The position numbers were made by a program, and so were the translations under genes. From Notospermus geniculatus (lineage: Eukaryota > Nemertea > Pilidiophora > Heteronemertea > Lineidae), in the NCBI GenBank assembly GCA_002633025.1, contig NMRB01001037.1, positions 140,615 to 204,614 on the forward strand: a stretch of DNA of 64,000 nucleotides, in the 5' to 3' direction. The notes beneath the pieces were generated by a model. The model saw only the letters and a program-made list of their open reading frames with translations. It was not told the DNA's origin and ran no database searches. Below are positions 10,800 through 22,576 of this stretch, in pieces; within the stretch, counting starts at the first letter, position 1; each line of letters opens with the position of its first letter.

Positions 10800-11700
10800 C
10801 CTATGGGAACGGCCAGTAAGCAAATCAAATGTTCATTCTCTTTGTGGTGTGTCACAAGGTCACAAGCGAACACGGAACAGGGAAAATTGCACAAGCGAAC
10901 AGCCTATGGATACGCAGCCTTAGGTTTTCTATCTCCTAACCTCATTTATGCCATCATGGACTACCATGTGTCTGTACTACCTCATACTTCGTACGTACAA
11001 ACCCATGGAGACAGAATTCGTGTTTCTCTCGCACCTTGAGTTGCGGTGCACCAATCAGAACACTCGTTAGCCAACCTCGCTGCCAGGTTGGCACCAAGCT
11101 AGTCAAACCGACCGCTGTATATTTTGTGGTTCCAAAGTATTAGGAACGAGGATGGTCAGCCATTCTACCTATTGCGATTTACCCACCACTCTCATGAATT
11201 ATGCTGTTGAACATAAATACCGTCAATTTTCTAAAACCAGAGAAGGTGGGTGTACAGAAAAACTGACGTGGTATTCAGAAATGTCCAGGTTTATTGCAAA
11301 TGTTAACGATCTATGATGAAAATCGTAAACTAACAGCGGGAGTCAGTCCACGAACAGGAACATCCGGTTGGAAACAGCTTCCCACAGCGAAGTTCGTCAA
11401 GGGTTTGTGCGAGTGTAGTCGGAGGGCGGAGCGATGTCACAACCCTTGAGTAGTCAAGATGCATTTATGCCTGCGCGACACAACTGTTCAAATCTATCAG
11501 TTTCAATGACTTTTTCGGCAGAAAGAAATAATGGTCATTAGTAGTACAGAGTTTAAGAGATCACACCCTAACGATAACGTTTACGTTAACGCTATTTCTT
11601 GCATGTATTTCATGCAAGAACGTTATCGTTAGCGTGTAATACTAATGACCGTTATTTCTTTCAGCAGCAAAAAGTGGAAAAGTAGATGATTCATTTTGTA
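10800..11700. other. Intron; one palindrome, otherwise nothing recognised
   Basis: 11560-11640 carries the CTAACGATAACGTTTACGTT palindrome family also seen at 4640-4740. It is flanked by a TATTTCTTTC/GAAAGAAATA-type outer inverted pair (11520-11535 and 11650-11663). The rest shows no gene, RNA or repeat that I can support. Confidence 0.4.
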
Positions 11701-11707
11701 GACTTAA

Positions 11708-12600
11708 AGGAGCAAGGTATTTCCACTTTTTCTCGCCAGGCGGCGCCACCGCACCACTCTCCAACCAAAGGGACTGACATTGTTTCGGCGAATGACCCGA
11801 TTTACTACGTACACTCATCCCAAAAAATAAATGGACAAAAGTTTTTGTCTTCTGTTTCTGAGCTATGCACACGATGGGGTTGCAGCTTTGATACCTGGCC
11901 CTTGAACATCTCCTCTGTATGTCAGACAGGAAATTTCATGGAAAAAAATTAATTATCATGAAAATATCACTATTTTAAAATATCATCAAGATTGAGATTT
12001 TTGAAATCTTAACATTTTTTACCAGAAATGACTTTTCAAGTAATCTATGGAAGATTCTAAGAAATATGGTGAAAAAAGTGTTTGAAAATCTTGGCTTACT
12101 TTGATGATATTTGAGATTATCGAAAATATCAAAAATCTGAAATTTGAGATTTTTCACGAAATTTTGAGTTGAGGTGTTAAACCTTCGCTAAAAGATTAAG
12201 ACTGACCAAGATTCGGTAACTATATTACCATCGGTCACAGAGATATTAAACTTTTTCTTTAAATTGTGTTGAAAAGTGTCCCGTTTTTCATGCATTTCAA
12301 GATTTCAAAAATCTCATTTTCAATGATATTTTGAAACAGTGATAATTTCACGATATTTCAATTTTTTCCTTAAAATTTGCTCTTGGATATATACAAGAGA
12401 TGTTGAAGGGCCATATATCTGAGCTAGAACCCAAAATTATGCATCACTTCCTGTACAGAGTTAAAAAACCACTGTCCATTTATTTTTTGGGATGAGTGTA
12501 CCATTTGTAATGCATTTTTGTAGTTTGACTTACTGCCGCTAGGTGGTTCCCTCTACGTCGGCAGTCGAATAACGCATTTGAGAGCCAATACCGTGCTCCT
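11708..12600. mobile_element. TTAA-flanked transposon with AT-rich insert
   Basis: The ends AGGAGCAAGGTATT and AATACCGTGCTCCT are inverted. TTAA is present on both sides (11704-11707 and 12601-12604), the piggyBac-type target. Both ends match the MITE at 4867-5071. The middle (about 11930-12420) is strongly AT-rich with repeated GATATTTTGA/TCAAAATATC words, resembling the first 260 bases of the window, and may be a nested element. No ORF is convincing. Confidence 0.7.
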
Positions 12601-12672
12601 TTAAGAGGTATATAGCGTAAATGAATTACATTATGATGATAATACAATTTACCTAAACGTTTATAAACTCAC

Positions 12673-13002
12673 ATTTTACATTCATTGTTGTGTCAGCATT
12701 CGCCGTAAACTCGTGCCCCGTCAGGCCATAGGATGCCATGCATCTAACCGTGGCGCCGTTCATCGCCTTTGTTCCTGTTATGGACATGTCACTGATCCTG
12801 ATCTTTCCACCATATGCACCATTCCTCTCTGATGATGATATTCCAGTTGTTATATCATGAAACGATGATGATCCTATATTCGTATACCACTTTATGCTGC
12901 TTATAGGGTTACTTTCATCCGTCTCACATCGAAATGTTTTCACCTGACCAACCTGGACGGCAGCAGTTGGTTTATTAGTGAAAAACACCTTGGTGAATGG
13001 AA
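12673..13002 (-). CDS. Ig-domain exon
   Basis: A 330-bp phase-1 exon with acceptor TTTTTTTTCAG and donor AAAT|GTGAGT. It has cysteines in VKTFRCETDES and ATVRCMASYG, a strand-C tryptophan in SIKWYTNIG, and opens with PFTKVFF. It is of the same general type as the exon at 7430-7744 (both have the CETD turn), suggesting an older duplication. It splices in phase to the duplicated Ig pair. Confidence 0.88.
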
Positions 13003-13264
13003 CTGAAAAAAAACACAAAAGGAAGGAAGTCAAATCACTGTTGAAATTCCTGTGTAAGGGGAAGAGCAAAACAACGTCTGCTGCTTATGCTTTGTAATAT
13101 TGACAGCAGGACATAGCTAGATTTCAGATATCAGACAATTTATGATTGTTGATATTGAGAAACCCCTCTGCGTCCGTCAGTCAGTCAGTCGGCGCATCGG
13201 TCCGTCCGAGCCCCTTCCGGCCTATAACTTTGCAACGAAGGTAGATTTTGGGTCAGTATTTTCA

Positions 13265-13562
13265 GGGAAGGTGTGTGAGCAGTCCAAAAGGGGTTTCGCG
13301 TACCACACCCGTCTAGAAACGACCTTTGAGCTTGACCCAGTGACCTTTGATCCAAATATCCCTTCCAGCCTATAACTTAATTAAGTGTAAGACACCTTGG
13401 TATTAGGAGGCCTAAAGGGAAGGTGTGTGAGCAGTCCAAAAGGGGTTTCGCGTACCACACCCGTCTAGAAACGACCTTTGAGCTTGACCCAGTGACCTTT
13501 GATCCAAATATCCCTTCCAGCCTATAACTTAATTAAGTGTAAGACACCTTGGTATTAGGAAC
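13265..13562. repeat. 152-bp tandem duplication
   Basis: Two essentially identical units start with GGGAAGGTGTGTGAGCAGTC at 13265 and 13417. They contain GACCTTTGAGCTTGACCC and end in GACACCTTGGTATTAGGA. The near identity implies a recent event or an assembly duplication. Confidence 0.85.
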
Positions 13563-13629
13563 TTGAAAAAAAACTATCCTGTAATTGTTTCATCTTGCTG
13601 ACTACACTGATTTGGGACCAAGTGTGGTC

Positions 13630-13923
13630 ACCACCCCGAATGAAGTATTTTGTATTTCATTTTTCCGTCAGGGCCGACGCTATAGCATTATTGGCCCTGG
13701 TAAGTACGGAGGAGGCCATCACAAGCTACTCATGTTCCTCACTTGGATGGGGTCTTTTACTTGCCCTTGCAAAGACACAAGGTACAAGGCACCACGGCTT
13801 ACTGTCTCATGCGACGGACGTGAAGAGCCGGGAATGAAATCCCATAATGGCCCGGGCTGGATTCGAACCCGGGACATGCCGCTTGTTAAGCGGACGTGCT
13901 AACCACTAGGCTATCAGGCTCCG
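13630..13923 (-). mobile_element. tRNA-derived SINE
   Basis: On the minus strand the head (13852-13923) reads like a tRNA: a TAGCCTAGTGGTTAGCACG A-box region, a CCGC-TTAACAA-GCGG stem with a 7-base loop, and the B box GGGTTCGAATCC. The body (GTACCTTGTGTCTTTGC, GGGCAAGTAAAAGACCCCA on the minus strand) is shared with the plus-strand SINE at 18069-18330. The body and absence of a proper acceptor stem make it a SINE, not a tRNA gene. Confidence 0.7.
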
Positions 13924-14024
13924 AAGGAAGTGCCATGGCTGTCATTTTATGCCACTGACCAACGAGATTTCGGCGCGATCGCTTGCCAGTGAGGAAGGTA
14001 TCGTCATCAATCGAATATACCTAC

Positions 14025-14282
14025 ATGTAACGCTGTAAGTTTTTGTGGTTGATCTCTTTGTCAAAGCGGAATATCCAGAAACTGTAGCCTCACAATAGTA
14101 CTCAGCCTGGTTGTCTTCTTTAGCCATCACCCTCTCTTGACCTTGACTGACCTCCACACCCTTGAAGTAGATCTTCAGTGTCGGGGTGGGGTTGCCTCCT
14201 GTTGCTGTACATGTGAATTTGTCCTTCTCTCCAACATGTGACGATGTCTTCCCAGATGATACAACCACTGAGTCCGGCTTAT
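14025..14282 (-). CDS. Ig-domain exon, first Ig after TSP1
   Basis: A 258-bp phase-1 exon with acceptor TTATTGTAG and donor ACAT|GTAGGT. It is canonical I/C2-type: DKFTCTATGGNPTPTLKIYF and AEYYCEATVSG with paired cysteines. The GT of the donor lies inside a TACATGTA palindrome (14022-14029). The phase matches the TSP1 exon at 22577-22747; the junction falls in a single Asp codon, so these may be adjacent exons separated by an 8.3-kb intron. Missing intermediate exons cannot be excluded. Confidence 0.9.
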
Positions 14283-14410
14283 CTACAATAATGAACAAAC
14301 ATTCATTCTTAAAGCGACGCTGTATTCAATTCAGAAAGTGCTTACGTCCTCCCACGAAAGTGTGGTGTAGAAGGTACTATATTCTATCTAGAGTACTACC
14401 TGCAGTTTTT

Positions 14411-14779
14411 ATGCCCCCGCTTCAACAGAAGCGGGGGCATTATGTCGTCACCCATTACGTCCTCCCGTCGTCGTCGGCGTCGCGCAGTAAACTTTCCATT
14501 TCCGATCATTTAAAAGAAAGCAGTTGGTCCAATCAAATCGATTTTTTGTGTGTATGTTGGGGGTGACCAAAGGAAGGTTCCTTTCGAAAATGGCCGCGTT
14601 CCGATTTACAATATGGCCGCCATCTTGAAAACATATTCCGTCAATTTTAGGGAGAACAGTCTGTCCGATCATATTGATTTTTTGTATGTATGTTGGGGGT
14701 GACTAGAGGAAGGTTCCTTTCGAAAAATGGCTGTGTTCCGATTTACAGTATGGCCGCCAGAGCCGCCATCTTGAAATCC
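14411..14779. repeat. Left part of a repeat-bearing element split by a LINE
   Basis: It begins with the hairpin GCCCCCGCTTCAACAGAAGC and contains about two ~135-bp tandem units (TTCCGATTTACA, ATGGCCGCCATCTTGAAA, GATTTTTTGTATGTATGTTG). A third unit and a closing GGCATATGCCACGCTTTGCG segment lie beyond the LINE at 17236-17475. One element was therefore interrupted by the LINE. Confidence 0.65.
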
Positions 14780-17230
14780 AGTTGATTAGGAATAAGTTTC
14801 CTGCTGACAGTGCTAAGTCAAGTATTGAGTCGTATCCTACTGTCACCAAATTTGATGCATTTCAATTGGTTGATGAAACCAAACTTGTCAAGATCATATG
14901 CGAAATGAGGCCTACCCAGTGTCTACTCGATCCCATTCCTACCACCCTTCTAATGAAATGCTTGCAGGAGAGTGTTGGTTTGCTCTGCAGTATCATTAAC
15001 ATGTCCTTAAGCAAGGGTGTTGTTCCACCAGCCCTTAAGAAAGCTGTGGTCAAATCTCTTATCAAGAAGCCATCTTTAGACCCAGAAGTTCTCAAAAATT
15101 ACAGGCCTGTATCTAATCTTCCTTTCCTGTCAAAGGTGTTAGAGAAGGTTGTACCAAAGCAGCTTTCCAGCCATCTTGCAACCAATGATCTTCTGGATCA
15201 CTTTCAATCGGCTTACAGGCCTCTTCATAGTGTGGAGACTGCGCTGGTGAGGGTCCACAATGATATTCTTTGTGCACTTGATGAAAAGAAATGCGTACTT
15301 CTGGTCCTCCTTGATCTAAGTGCCGCATTCGACACAGTGGACCATGGTATACTGATAGAAAGACTTGCTATGCTATGTGTCTCTGGTACTCCCTTAGAGT
15401 GGTTCAGTTCTTATCTGCGTGGTAGGTCACAGCAAGTCACCATTGATGGAAATCTGTCCACTCCTTCTCAGTTGAAGTACGGTGTTCCACAAGGGTCCAT
15501 TCTCGGCCCCATTCTTTTCTGTGTATATACATGTCATGTTGGTTCTGTTATCAAGTCGTTCGATATCCTTTACCATCTTTACGCGGATGACAGTCAGTTG
15601 TATATCTCTTTTACCATTCCTGAACTTGATCGTAGCTGTGCTAGGATAACCGAGTGTGTCAGCAACCTAAATGACTGGTTGGTAGACAACTTCCTAATGT
15701 GCAATGGTGATAAAACAGAGGCACTATTCATCTGTTCACAACGTCTCAGTAAAGATATAACCTTTCCATCAATAAGGATAATAGACGCTGATATTTATTC
15801 CTCTGAGACTGCCAGGAACCTTGGAGTGTTGTTCGTTAATCAGTTCTCTTTTCGGCAGCATATCAATACCTGCGTGCAGACTACTAACTACCATATTAGA
15901 AACATTGGAACGATTAGGAAATATTTATCATTCAATGCAACCAGATTATATGTCCAGGCCCTTGTAACATCTCGTCTTGATTTCTGCAATTCCCTCCTGT
16001 CTGGACTCTCGTCAGGCGCGGATCCAGAGGGGGGGGGGGGGTCGGGNTTCGACACAGTGGACCATGGTAGACTGATAGAAAGACTTGCTATGCTAGGTGT
16101 CTCTGGTACTCCCTTAGAGTGGTTCAGTTCTTATCTGCGTGGTAGGTCACAGCAAGTCACCATTGATGGAAATCTGTCCACTCTTTCTCAGTTGAAGTAC
16201 GGTGTTCCACAAGGGTCCATTCTTGGCCCCATTCTTTTCTGTGTATACACATGTCCTGTTGGTTCTGTTATCAAGTCGTTCGATATCTTTTACCATCTTT
16301 ACGCGGATGACAGTCAGTTGTATATCTCCTTTACCATTCCTGAACTTGATCGTAGCTGTGCTAGGATAACCGACTGTGTCAGCAGCCTAAATGACTGGTT
16401 GGTAGACAACTTCCTAATGTGCAATGGTGATAAAACAGAGGCACTATTCATCTGTTCACAACGTCTCAGCAAAGATATAACCTTTCCATCAATAAGGATC
16501 ATAGACGCTGATATTTATTCCTCTGAGACTGCCAGGAACCTTGGAGTGTTGTTCGATAATCAGTTCTCTTTTCGGCAGCATATCAATACCTGCGTGCAGA
16601 CTACTAACTACCATATTAGAAACATTGGAAAGATTAGGAAATATTTATCATTCAATGCCACCAGATTATATGTCCAGGCCCTTGTAACATCTCGTCTTGA
16701 TTTCTGCAATTCCCTCCTGTCCGGACTCTCGCATTCTACCATTCATCCATTACAAAAGGTTCAAAACACTGCAGCTCGCTTGATCACCAAAGCAAGAAAA
16801 CGCACGTCAATCACCCCCATCTTGAAATCATTACACTGGCTTCCGATTGAGTATCGTGTGAAATATAAAGTCCTTCTTCTCACTTACAAGTGTCTTCATG
16901 ATCTGGCCCCTAGGTATCTGTGCGACTTACTGACACTGCATTCCACCCCACGTACCCTCCGCTCATCAAACAAATTCCTCCTTCAGTGTCCAAAAGCTAG
17001 ACTTCAGTCCTTCGGCTCCCGTTCGTTCTCTGTTTGTGCCCCTCATCTGTGGAATAAGCTACCAGACCAGGTCCGTAACTGCACCAGCATCGAAATTTAC
17101 AAAAAGCAGCTGAAACACTTTCTCTTCACTCAGGCCTTTGATGAATAACTATCTTTCTCCATATAATTCTCTTGTACAGCGCTTTGAGCGACCAAGATAT
17201 TGGTTGGATACTGCGCTTTATTAAGTATCG
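14780..17230 (+). pseudogene. 5'-truncated non-LTR retrotransposon (CR1/Jockey-like) reverse transcriptase
   Basis: One long frame (14782-17148, 788 codons) encodes reverse transcriptase: NYRPVSNLPFLSKVLEKV, LLDLSAAFDTVDH, GVPQGSILGPILF and the catalytic YADDSQLY, then a CR1-like C-terminus (LHWLPIEYRVKYK). There is no upstream endonuclease, so the copy is 5'-truncated. A 3' UTR runs to a TATATATATC tail near 17230. The frame contains a 684-bp in-frame duplication (15328-16011 and 16048-16731) flanking an n and a poly-G, so the 788-residue product is probably an assembly chimera. The unduplicated frame would be about 550 residues. Confidence 0.85.
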
Positions 17231-17235
17231 TGATA

Positions 17236-17475
17236 TATATATATCATATTCCGTCAATTTTAGGGAGAACAGTTTGTCCGATCATATTGATTTTTTGTAT
17301 GTATGTTGGGGTGACTAGAGGAAGGTTCCTTTCGAAAATGGCTGTGTTCCGATTTACAGTATGGCCGCCACAGCCGCCATCTTGAAATCGTATTCCGTCT
17401 TTTTTCCGTCAGGATCTTGTGCAAACTCAACATACGGGCGGGGCATATGCCACGCTTTGCGTTGCTCTTGTTTTT
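17236..17475. repeat. Right part of the element split by the LINE
   Basis: ATTCCGTCAATTTTAGGGAG, GATTTTTTGTATGTATGTTG and ATGGCCGCCACAGCCGCCA repeat the units at 14590-14779. It ends in a GGCATATGCCACGCTTTGCG-type terminus. Confidence 0.6.
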
Positions 17476-18064
17476 TAAATATATGCTGAAAACTAGGGCT
17501 TGATGCTTTGAAGTACGGTACGTATCAGGCAAATATTTTGGGGACCTTCACGAGGCTATGAGACCTCTACCTGCATTCTCCTAACATTCTGAAAAAAAAA
17601 CAAAATTCAATACAGAGGAGCTTTAAAGCCCCACTGTATTGAATTTGAAAAACGCAAATCATCGCCGCGATTCTTGACGTCAGTGCACGACGTCACGACG
17701 TGTAAAATGCACTGCGCTCCATCTGAATACATTAGAGCTCTCCCTGTCGTTTTTTCTAATGTGTGCTGAAAACTAGGCCTTGATTCTCTGAAGTACGTAT
17801 CAGACAAGCATTTTGGGGACCTTCACAAGGCTATGAGACCTCTTTGTGCTCTCTCCTAACATTTTGAAAATATCGTAAAATTCAATACTGTGGGGCTTTA
17901 AATACAAGATATCGATAGTTTTTTGTCTTCAAATGCGATGCTTTATATGGTAGGAATAGAATCATTACTGTGAAGTCGGAAGAGAATACGAAAAAGCGCA
18001 GTCTCTTGTGCATGTCACTGAAATTCAAAGCAAGATTTATACCCACATTATGTGCTTCAATTCG
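17476..18064. repeat. Diverged direct repeat in intron
   Basis: TGCTGAAAACTAGG, TTTTGGGGACCTTCAC and GGCTATGAGACCTCT occur at 17486-17570 and again at 17762-17845, each copy ending in CAATAC..GGGGCTTTAAA-type sequence. No gene is visible. Confidence 0.55.
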
Positions 18065-18068
18065 TTTT

Positions 18069-18330
18069 GGTCTGAGCCCGGTGGTCGAGTGGTTAGCGCG
18101 CTTGACTGCCAAACTGTGTCGGCGCGAGTTCAACTCCGGGGGAAGGCATGTAATTGTGAAACAAAATTGTGAAACATTAATTGAGGGTCCGTCGGGTGGG
18201 ACTAAAAGCCGTGGTCCCTTGTACCTGAGTGTCTATGCCAGGGCAAGTAAAAGACCCCACGCAGGTGGACACCTGTCGTGGACTCCATACCTCCGGCAAA
18301 AACCCAACAGGGTTACGACGCCGGTAATGA
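18069..18330 (+). mobile_element. tRNA-derived SINE
   Basis: A tRNA-like head starts at about 18073 (GGTGGTCGAGTGGTTAGCGC A box; GCGAGTTCAACTCC B box). The body CTTGTACCTGAGTGTCTATG and GGGCAAGTAAAAGACCCCA is shared with the SINE at 13630-13923. The tail GGCAAAAACCCAACAGGGTT resembles a fragment at 1050-1070, so the family is dispersed. Confidence 0.7.
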
Positions 18331-19660
18331 TATGCATACATGTACACATATACATGTATACATATATATTTCTCGGCTCCGAGTAGGGTGTCCCGAGGCC
18401 TAAAGCACAACATTATTGGATTGTAATGCAGAAATTTTTTTCTACCATAATAGTTCAACATATATTTCAAGTGTCGACACAAATATAATCGCTCCACTGC
18501 ACCTCTTACTGATTTTCAAATCAGGAAGTGGCAGTGATATATAAATATCTTTTAACTACATGTATACAACGATGACCCACAAGGAACAAATTTTAGCATA
18601 GGCCTTCGTATTCTTACAAAGAACACATTACTGGCTGTTGAAGTTACCATTTTGACGGCCAAGGAATCATTTTCTGTTTACATTTTATTTACATGTTTGT
18701 GTGTCTGGTCTTTCTTTGTCTTATGAGTAATTTGTTGATGGTATGCCCATTTAGAAATTCTTTTGATACTGAAAGTATTCAATTTGGTGGGTTCTTGGCA
18801 TGTCACAAAATAACATGTAAACAAGATTGAATGTAAACAAGAGAAGGACATCGGAGCGATGTCTATGGTTTCCGATGATAAGTTTACTACTCTAGAGCTA
18901 GTTATCTGTGACCTTGACCTCTGACCTTGAGAAGTNAAAAGCAGCATATCATTATGTTGCTTATGACCAGGAATTTTCATTTTCGATGTGATTTTGTGTT
19001 GAAAAATTGGGAAAAAATGCCTTAAGATCCTTCTCTCGCCCTTCTTGGTGGGTTGTATGGTGAATAGGGTATCATTATGACCATTATTGACCTGCTGCCA
19101 GAGACAATGGCCCATGATATCAATAGGCCTAGCATAGCTCCTTTCCCGTATGTGACGGTCGTATGCGCAACAGCTCACATTCTGAACACCCTAGGCCCAG
19201 TTTCCTATCCTCCTGTAGGCCTGCCTGTTCCTGTCTAACATGTTAACCCCTAATGGCCTAACATGTAATGACTCCTCTAACGCCTTGACTGACTTACCTT
19301 ACACGGTTAGGTTACACATTTTTCTTATTTTCCACATTTGTGAGGACCACGAAGAAAATAGGTTGAGGTACGTCTGAAAGTGAAGGCAAATCTAAATGCG
19401 CTGGTCTTGTTGTGGGGACCGGGGTTTTGGTCCCCACAACAGTGACGGACCTCATTGTAAAGGTGTGCTGTCAGGTCATGGTCCTCATAAGTATAGGTAT
19501 ACGCACTCACACACACACACACACCATGACCAAAAACAATATGGTTCCCGATCTGATTGATCGGGAACCATAATGAAATGGTCCATGGACTATGTGCTCA
19601 CCCGTTTGGACATACATGTAATAGTGTAATAACAGAGAGAGGTACATGTCAGTTATGAGC
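18331..19660. other. Intergenic or intronic stretch; no gene recognised
   Basis: It contains several TACATGTA palindromes (18336-18362, 18554), a single n at 18936 and a CA microsatellite (19506-19525). A GTGGGGACC..GGTCCCCAC palindrome lies near 19412-19440 and a GGTTCCCGATC..GATCGGGAACC palindrome near 19543-19573. The minus frame across 18678-19178 has no domain. Confidence 0.45.
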
Positions 19661-20040
19661 AATCAGGGTCAAGTCATTCCCAAGTTGCAGGACTTCAATG
19701 ACTGTTGGGGTTATCTCACCTGGCGGCCATATTGGATGTCCGATCTGGCCAAAACTTCACATGCACATAAAGGTCGTCTAGAGGGAGTCACGTAGCACAT
19801 TTGAATGATCTGGGTCAAGTCGTTCCTGAGTTATAGCGCATTTGATGATTTTCGGGTTGCGTCACCTGGCAGCCGTAATGGAACTTTAATCAGGCCGAAA
19901 TTTGACGTGCTTGTAAAGGTCACCATTCCTGAGTTATAGCACTAGGATGATTTTCAGGTTACGCCACCTGGCGGCCATATTGGATGTCCGATCGGGCCGA
20001 AACTCGACGCAAGGGCCCAACGCGCCGCGTAGCGGCCAAC
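19660..20040. repeat. ~115-bp degenerate tandem repeat
   Basis: About three units share CACCTGGCGGCCATATTGGA, GTCAAGTC.TTCC.GAGTTATAGC and TGATTTTC.GGTT.CG. The pattern of environment-like words (GGCGGCCAT, GTCCGATC) is widespread in marine invertebrate repeats and recurs at 44845-45060 here. Confidence 0.6.
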
Positions 20041-20343
20041 AGCGAAGCTAGCCAAAGACTTTTCACGGGTCACTCAATAGAATTGGACTCATAGATGAAA
20101 TGCGTCTAATGTTCAGATGGAACATACCGGACGGTTGGTTCACGTTTTAGTGGCTGTGAACGTAGATGGGTAGATTATGTAGCGATATGCTGACAGATTT
20201 GCTGGGGACTTGCTCTGTGGATGTGTGTAAAATGCAAGTTTTGGAAGATTATTCTGATTTGTAACGTCATTTTTAATTATCATAAAAATATGTTGAGTAG
20301 CTGGGATATGTTTATAAACATTTATTGAGCAACCACCGTCATG

Positions 20344-20412
20344 ACGTGGCCGGCTGGCGCATCGGTAGAGCGTCCGGCTCTGAATCCGGGGCGCCGGGTT
20401 CGAGCCTTGCGA
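20344..20412 (+). other. tRNA-like sequence, probably a SINE head or tRNA pseudogene
   Basis: GCATCGGTAGAGCGTCCGG resembles a D arm/A box and GCCGGGTTCGAGCC a T arm/B box, followed by a T run (20418-20426) that could stop Pol III. The anticodon arm pairs poorly and the acceptor stem does not close, so I do not call a functional tRNA. Confidence 0.35.
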
Positions 20413-20544
20413 TAGTATTTTTTTTTCATGTGTCTGTTTCTCTGTTCATTTTTTTTGCTGAAAACGTTTGCTCGCAGGATGAATATCTCCCCATTTCCCT
20501 ACAAATCTGCATTTGCTAATAAATACTTATAACCACAGATCCAG

Positions 20545-20607
20545 TCAGCTGCCCTGCATTCAGAGAGACTTTTCACTAAAGTCTCTCTGAATGCAGGGGC
20601 AGCTGAC
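20545..20607. repeat. Perfect-arm hairpin
   Basis: Arms GCATTCAGAGAGACTTT and AAAGTCTCTCTGAATGC, extended outward by CAGCTGCC and GGCAGCTG, surround a 4-base loop. It is a small palindromic MITE or snap-back duplication. Confidence 0.7.
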
Positions 20608-21663
20608 GATCATCGACATTCCCCTCTCAGTCACCAAAAATATCAACACCCCAACTAACGTTCAAGACTACTGGGTATTTTTGAAGGCACTCCTCTAATA
20701 CATGTTTATGCAAGATATGAAGAGACTCAGTGAAATAATGAAGAAAAGAGGCACGTTCGTTACTTTTGTCGCACTGTGACCTTGAAAAGTAGGTCAAATC
20801 AAAAACCCGTTATATATATTATGTATCCTAATTCGATACACCTATGATAAAAATTTGGAGACGATCCAGTCATTAGTTCAGGAGTAATTGCACTTTTTGT
20901 GTTTTTGGTTTTGGCCACCTGGAGGACAAGCCAAGAATCGAATCGGACCGAAACTTGGTGTCAGAGGTCATCTGTCCTACGGGTATATATGTACCAAGTT
21001 TCAGATCAATAGCTCCAGCGGTTACGAAACGTGCCCTGCTAACGGTCAACGGACGACAACGACGGACGACGGACGCTGCACCACGACAAAAGCTCACAGG
21101 TGAGCTAAAAAGACAAGGTGAGCAAGTACCGAGACCAGATTTTCACCCCAAACACGTCGCATTCAAAGGGGCAAAACTTGGCTTAAATCAGGCCTAATCG
21201 ACTCGATCAGTCGATCGAACTCACCGAGCAAGCTATGTGTCGACATCTACCGTCAGAACATCAAAGTTTTGAAATTACTGACCTCATTGTGATATTAATC
21301 GACATTTAATTACGAGAATAATCCACTCCGTCCGAGAAATTTCCCAGAAACCATGACAGATTTGATCACGTGGTACACTGGTCACTGTCCTCGTCGTACC
21401 CGAGTAACGAAACGACCAAACAATGTAACGAACTGTGACTTGTAAGGAAAAGGCCGTGTAACGAAACGACCGCAAACCGGGTAGGTTGTCAACCCCACTG
21501 GTCGGCGACCAGTTTACTACGTGATCAAACCTGTTATGGTTCCTGGGGAAATTCTCGGATGGCGTGGATTATTCTCTTAAAGCGCCACGCTATGCATCCA
21601 AAACTGAATTTCGTGACGCCGTCGTAGTGCATCTCATTTACGGTGACCTCGTTCATAGCATTA

Positions 21664-21798
21664 AGGCTGATTCATACTCCGTCCGGATTTTGCGCCGACT
21701 ATGATCAATTTCACTGCGTGTGCACATTCACGTCGTGGAAACCTGCCATCAGTTTCATGCGCTTGACGGTCCGCAAGCGAGTATGAATCAGCCCTTAT
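21664..21798. mobile_element. ~135-bp MITE, TTA target
   Basis: GGCTGATTCATACTC and GAGTATGAATCAGCC form the ends, with TTA next to both sides, consistent with Harbinger-type targeting. No ORF. Confidence 0.65.
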
Positions 21799-21904
21799 AC
21801 ACATGGTCGATGTACACCATCACACACTGTTCTGACAGCAGGTGCCGACACATAGCATACTCGGTGAGTGAGTTCGAGTCGATAGGCCTGGTTTTAGCTT
21901 TTAG

Positions 21905-22190
21905 CTAATGCCCGTTGTACACGGTCCAATTTTTTATTACTAACTTTTAGTAATAACTTTTCGTACGATTTTTCTGCTATGGGCTCCGTTGTACACGGTA
22001 ATAAATTTTACTGCATTTTAGAAAATGTCACCGGTCCAGGCAAGGTTACTGTCCGCAATGGTTGCCTGTGCAGCGGCTAAAACCGATATCTTAGCAAGTA
22101 GGCTACAACCTTCCTGAATTTCCACCTGGCCGAATTGCACGTCATGGTACAGGCTACCGGTACAAGGATTACTTCATTGCGGTTGCCAAT
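21905..22190 (+). repeat. Partial copy of the GTTGTACACGGTCC element
   Basis: GTTGTACACGGTCCAATTTT, TAATAACTTTTCGTACGATT and CATGGTACAGGCTACCGGT occur in the same order at 28285-28555. The copy lacks the matching right end found at 29223-29292. Confidence 0.65.
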
Positions 22191-22576
22191 GCCTGGGAAA
22201 AACCCTGCGCAGTCAAACAGAATCGCCCTGTCTCGTATCCATTCGATCGACTATCGAACGCGGAACTTCAAGAGGTGAGGAACGCTGATGTTTCTACGGC
22301 ACTGACGCGTCTCTGCCAATCAACTCCACGCATTCTCTCTTGAGGTACGATAAGCAATGCATGCTGTAAAGATCGATGATAACTTTTTCGTCTCCCAACT
22401 CTGACGCCAGACGACTCACCTTTCATTTTGCTGGCGGCTCGACTTTGCCCCGATTTTAAAAGGAGCATGGTACAAAACGTTCAAAATCATAGTAAAAACA
22501 TAATTTAGCAAAATTACGGGCTGGCGCCACCATGCAGCGCGCCCTCTTAAATCCGCCTTTGGTTTTGTACACAGAC

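Noticed and set aside
13852-13923. tRNA gene on the minus strand (Val-like anticodon loop)
   Set aside because: The A and B boxes are good, but it continues into a SINE body shared with 18069-18330 and the acceptor stem does not close, so it is a SINE head.
18678-19178. 166-codon minus-strand frame
   Set aside because: It crosses an n, has no domain or codon bias, and overlaps simple and dispersed repeats.
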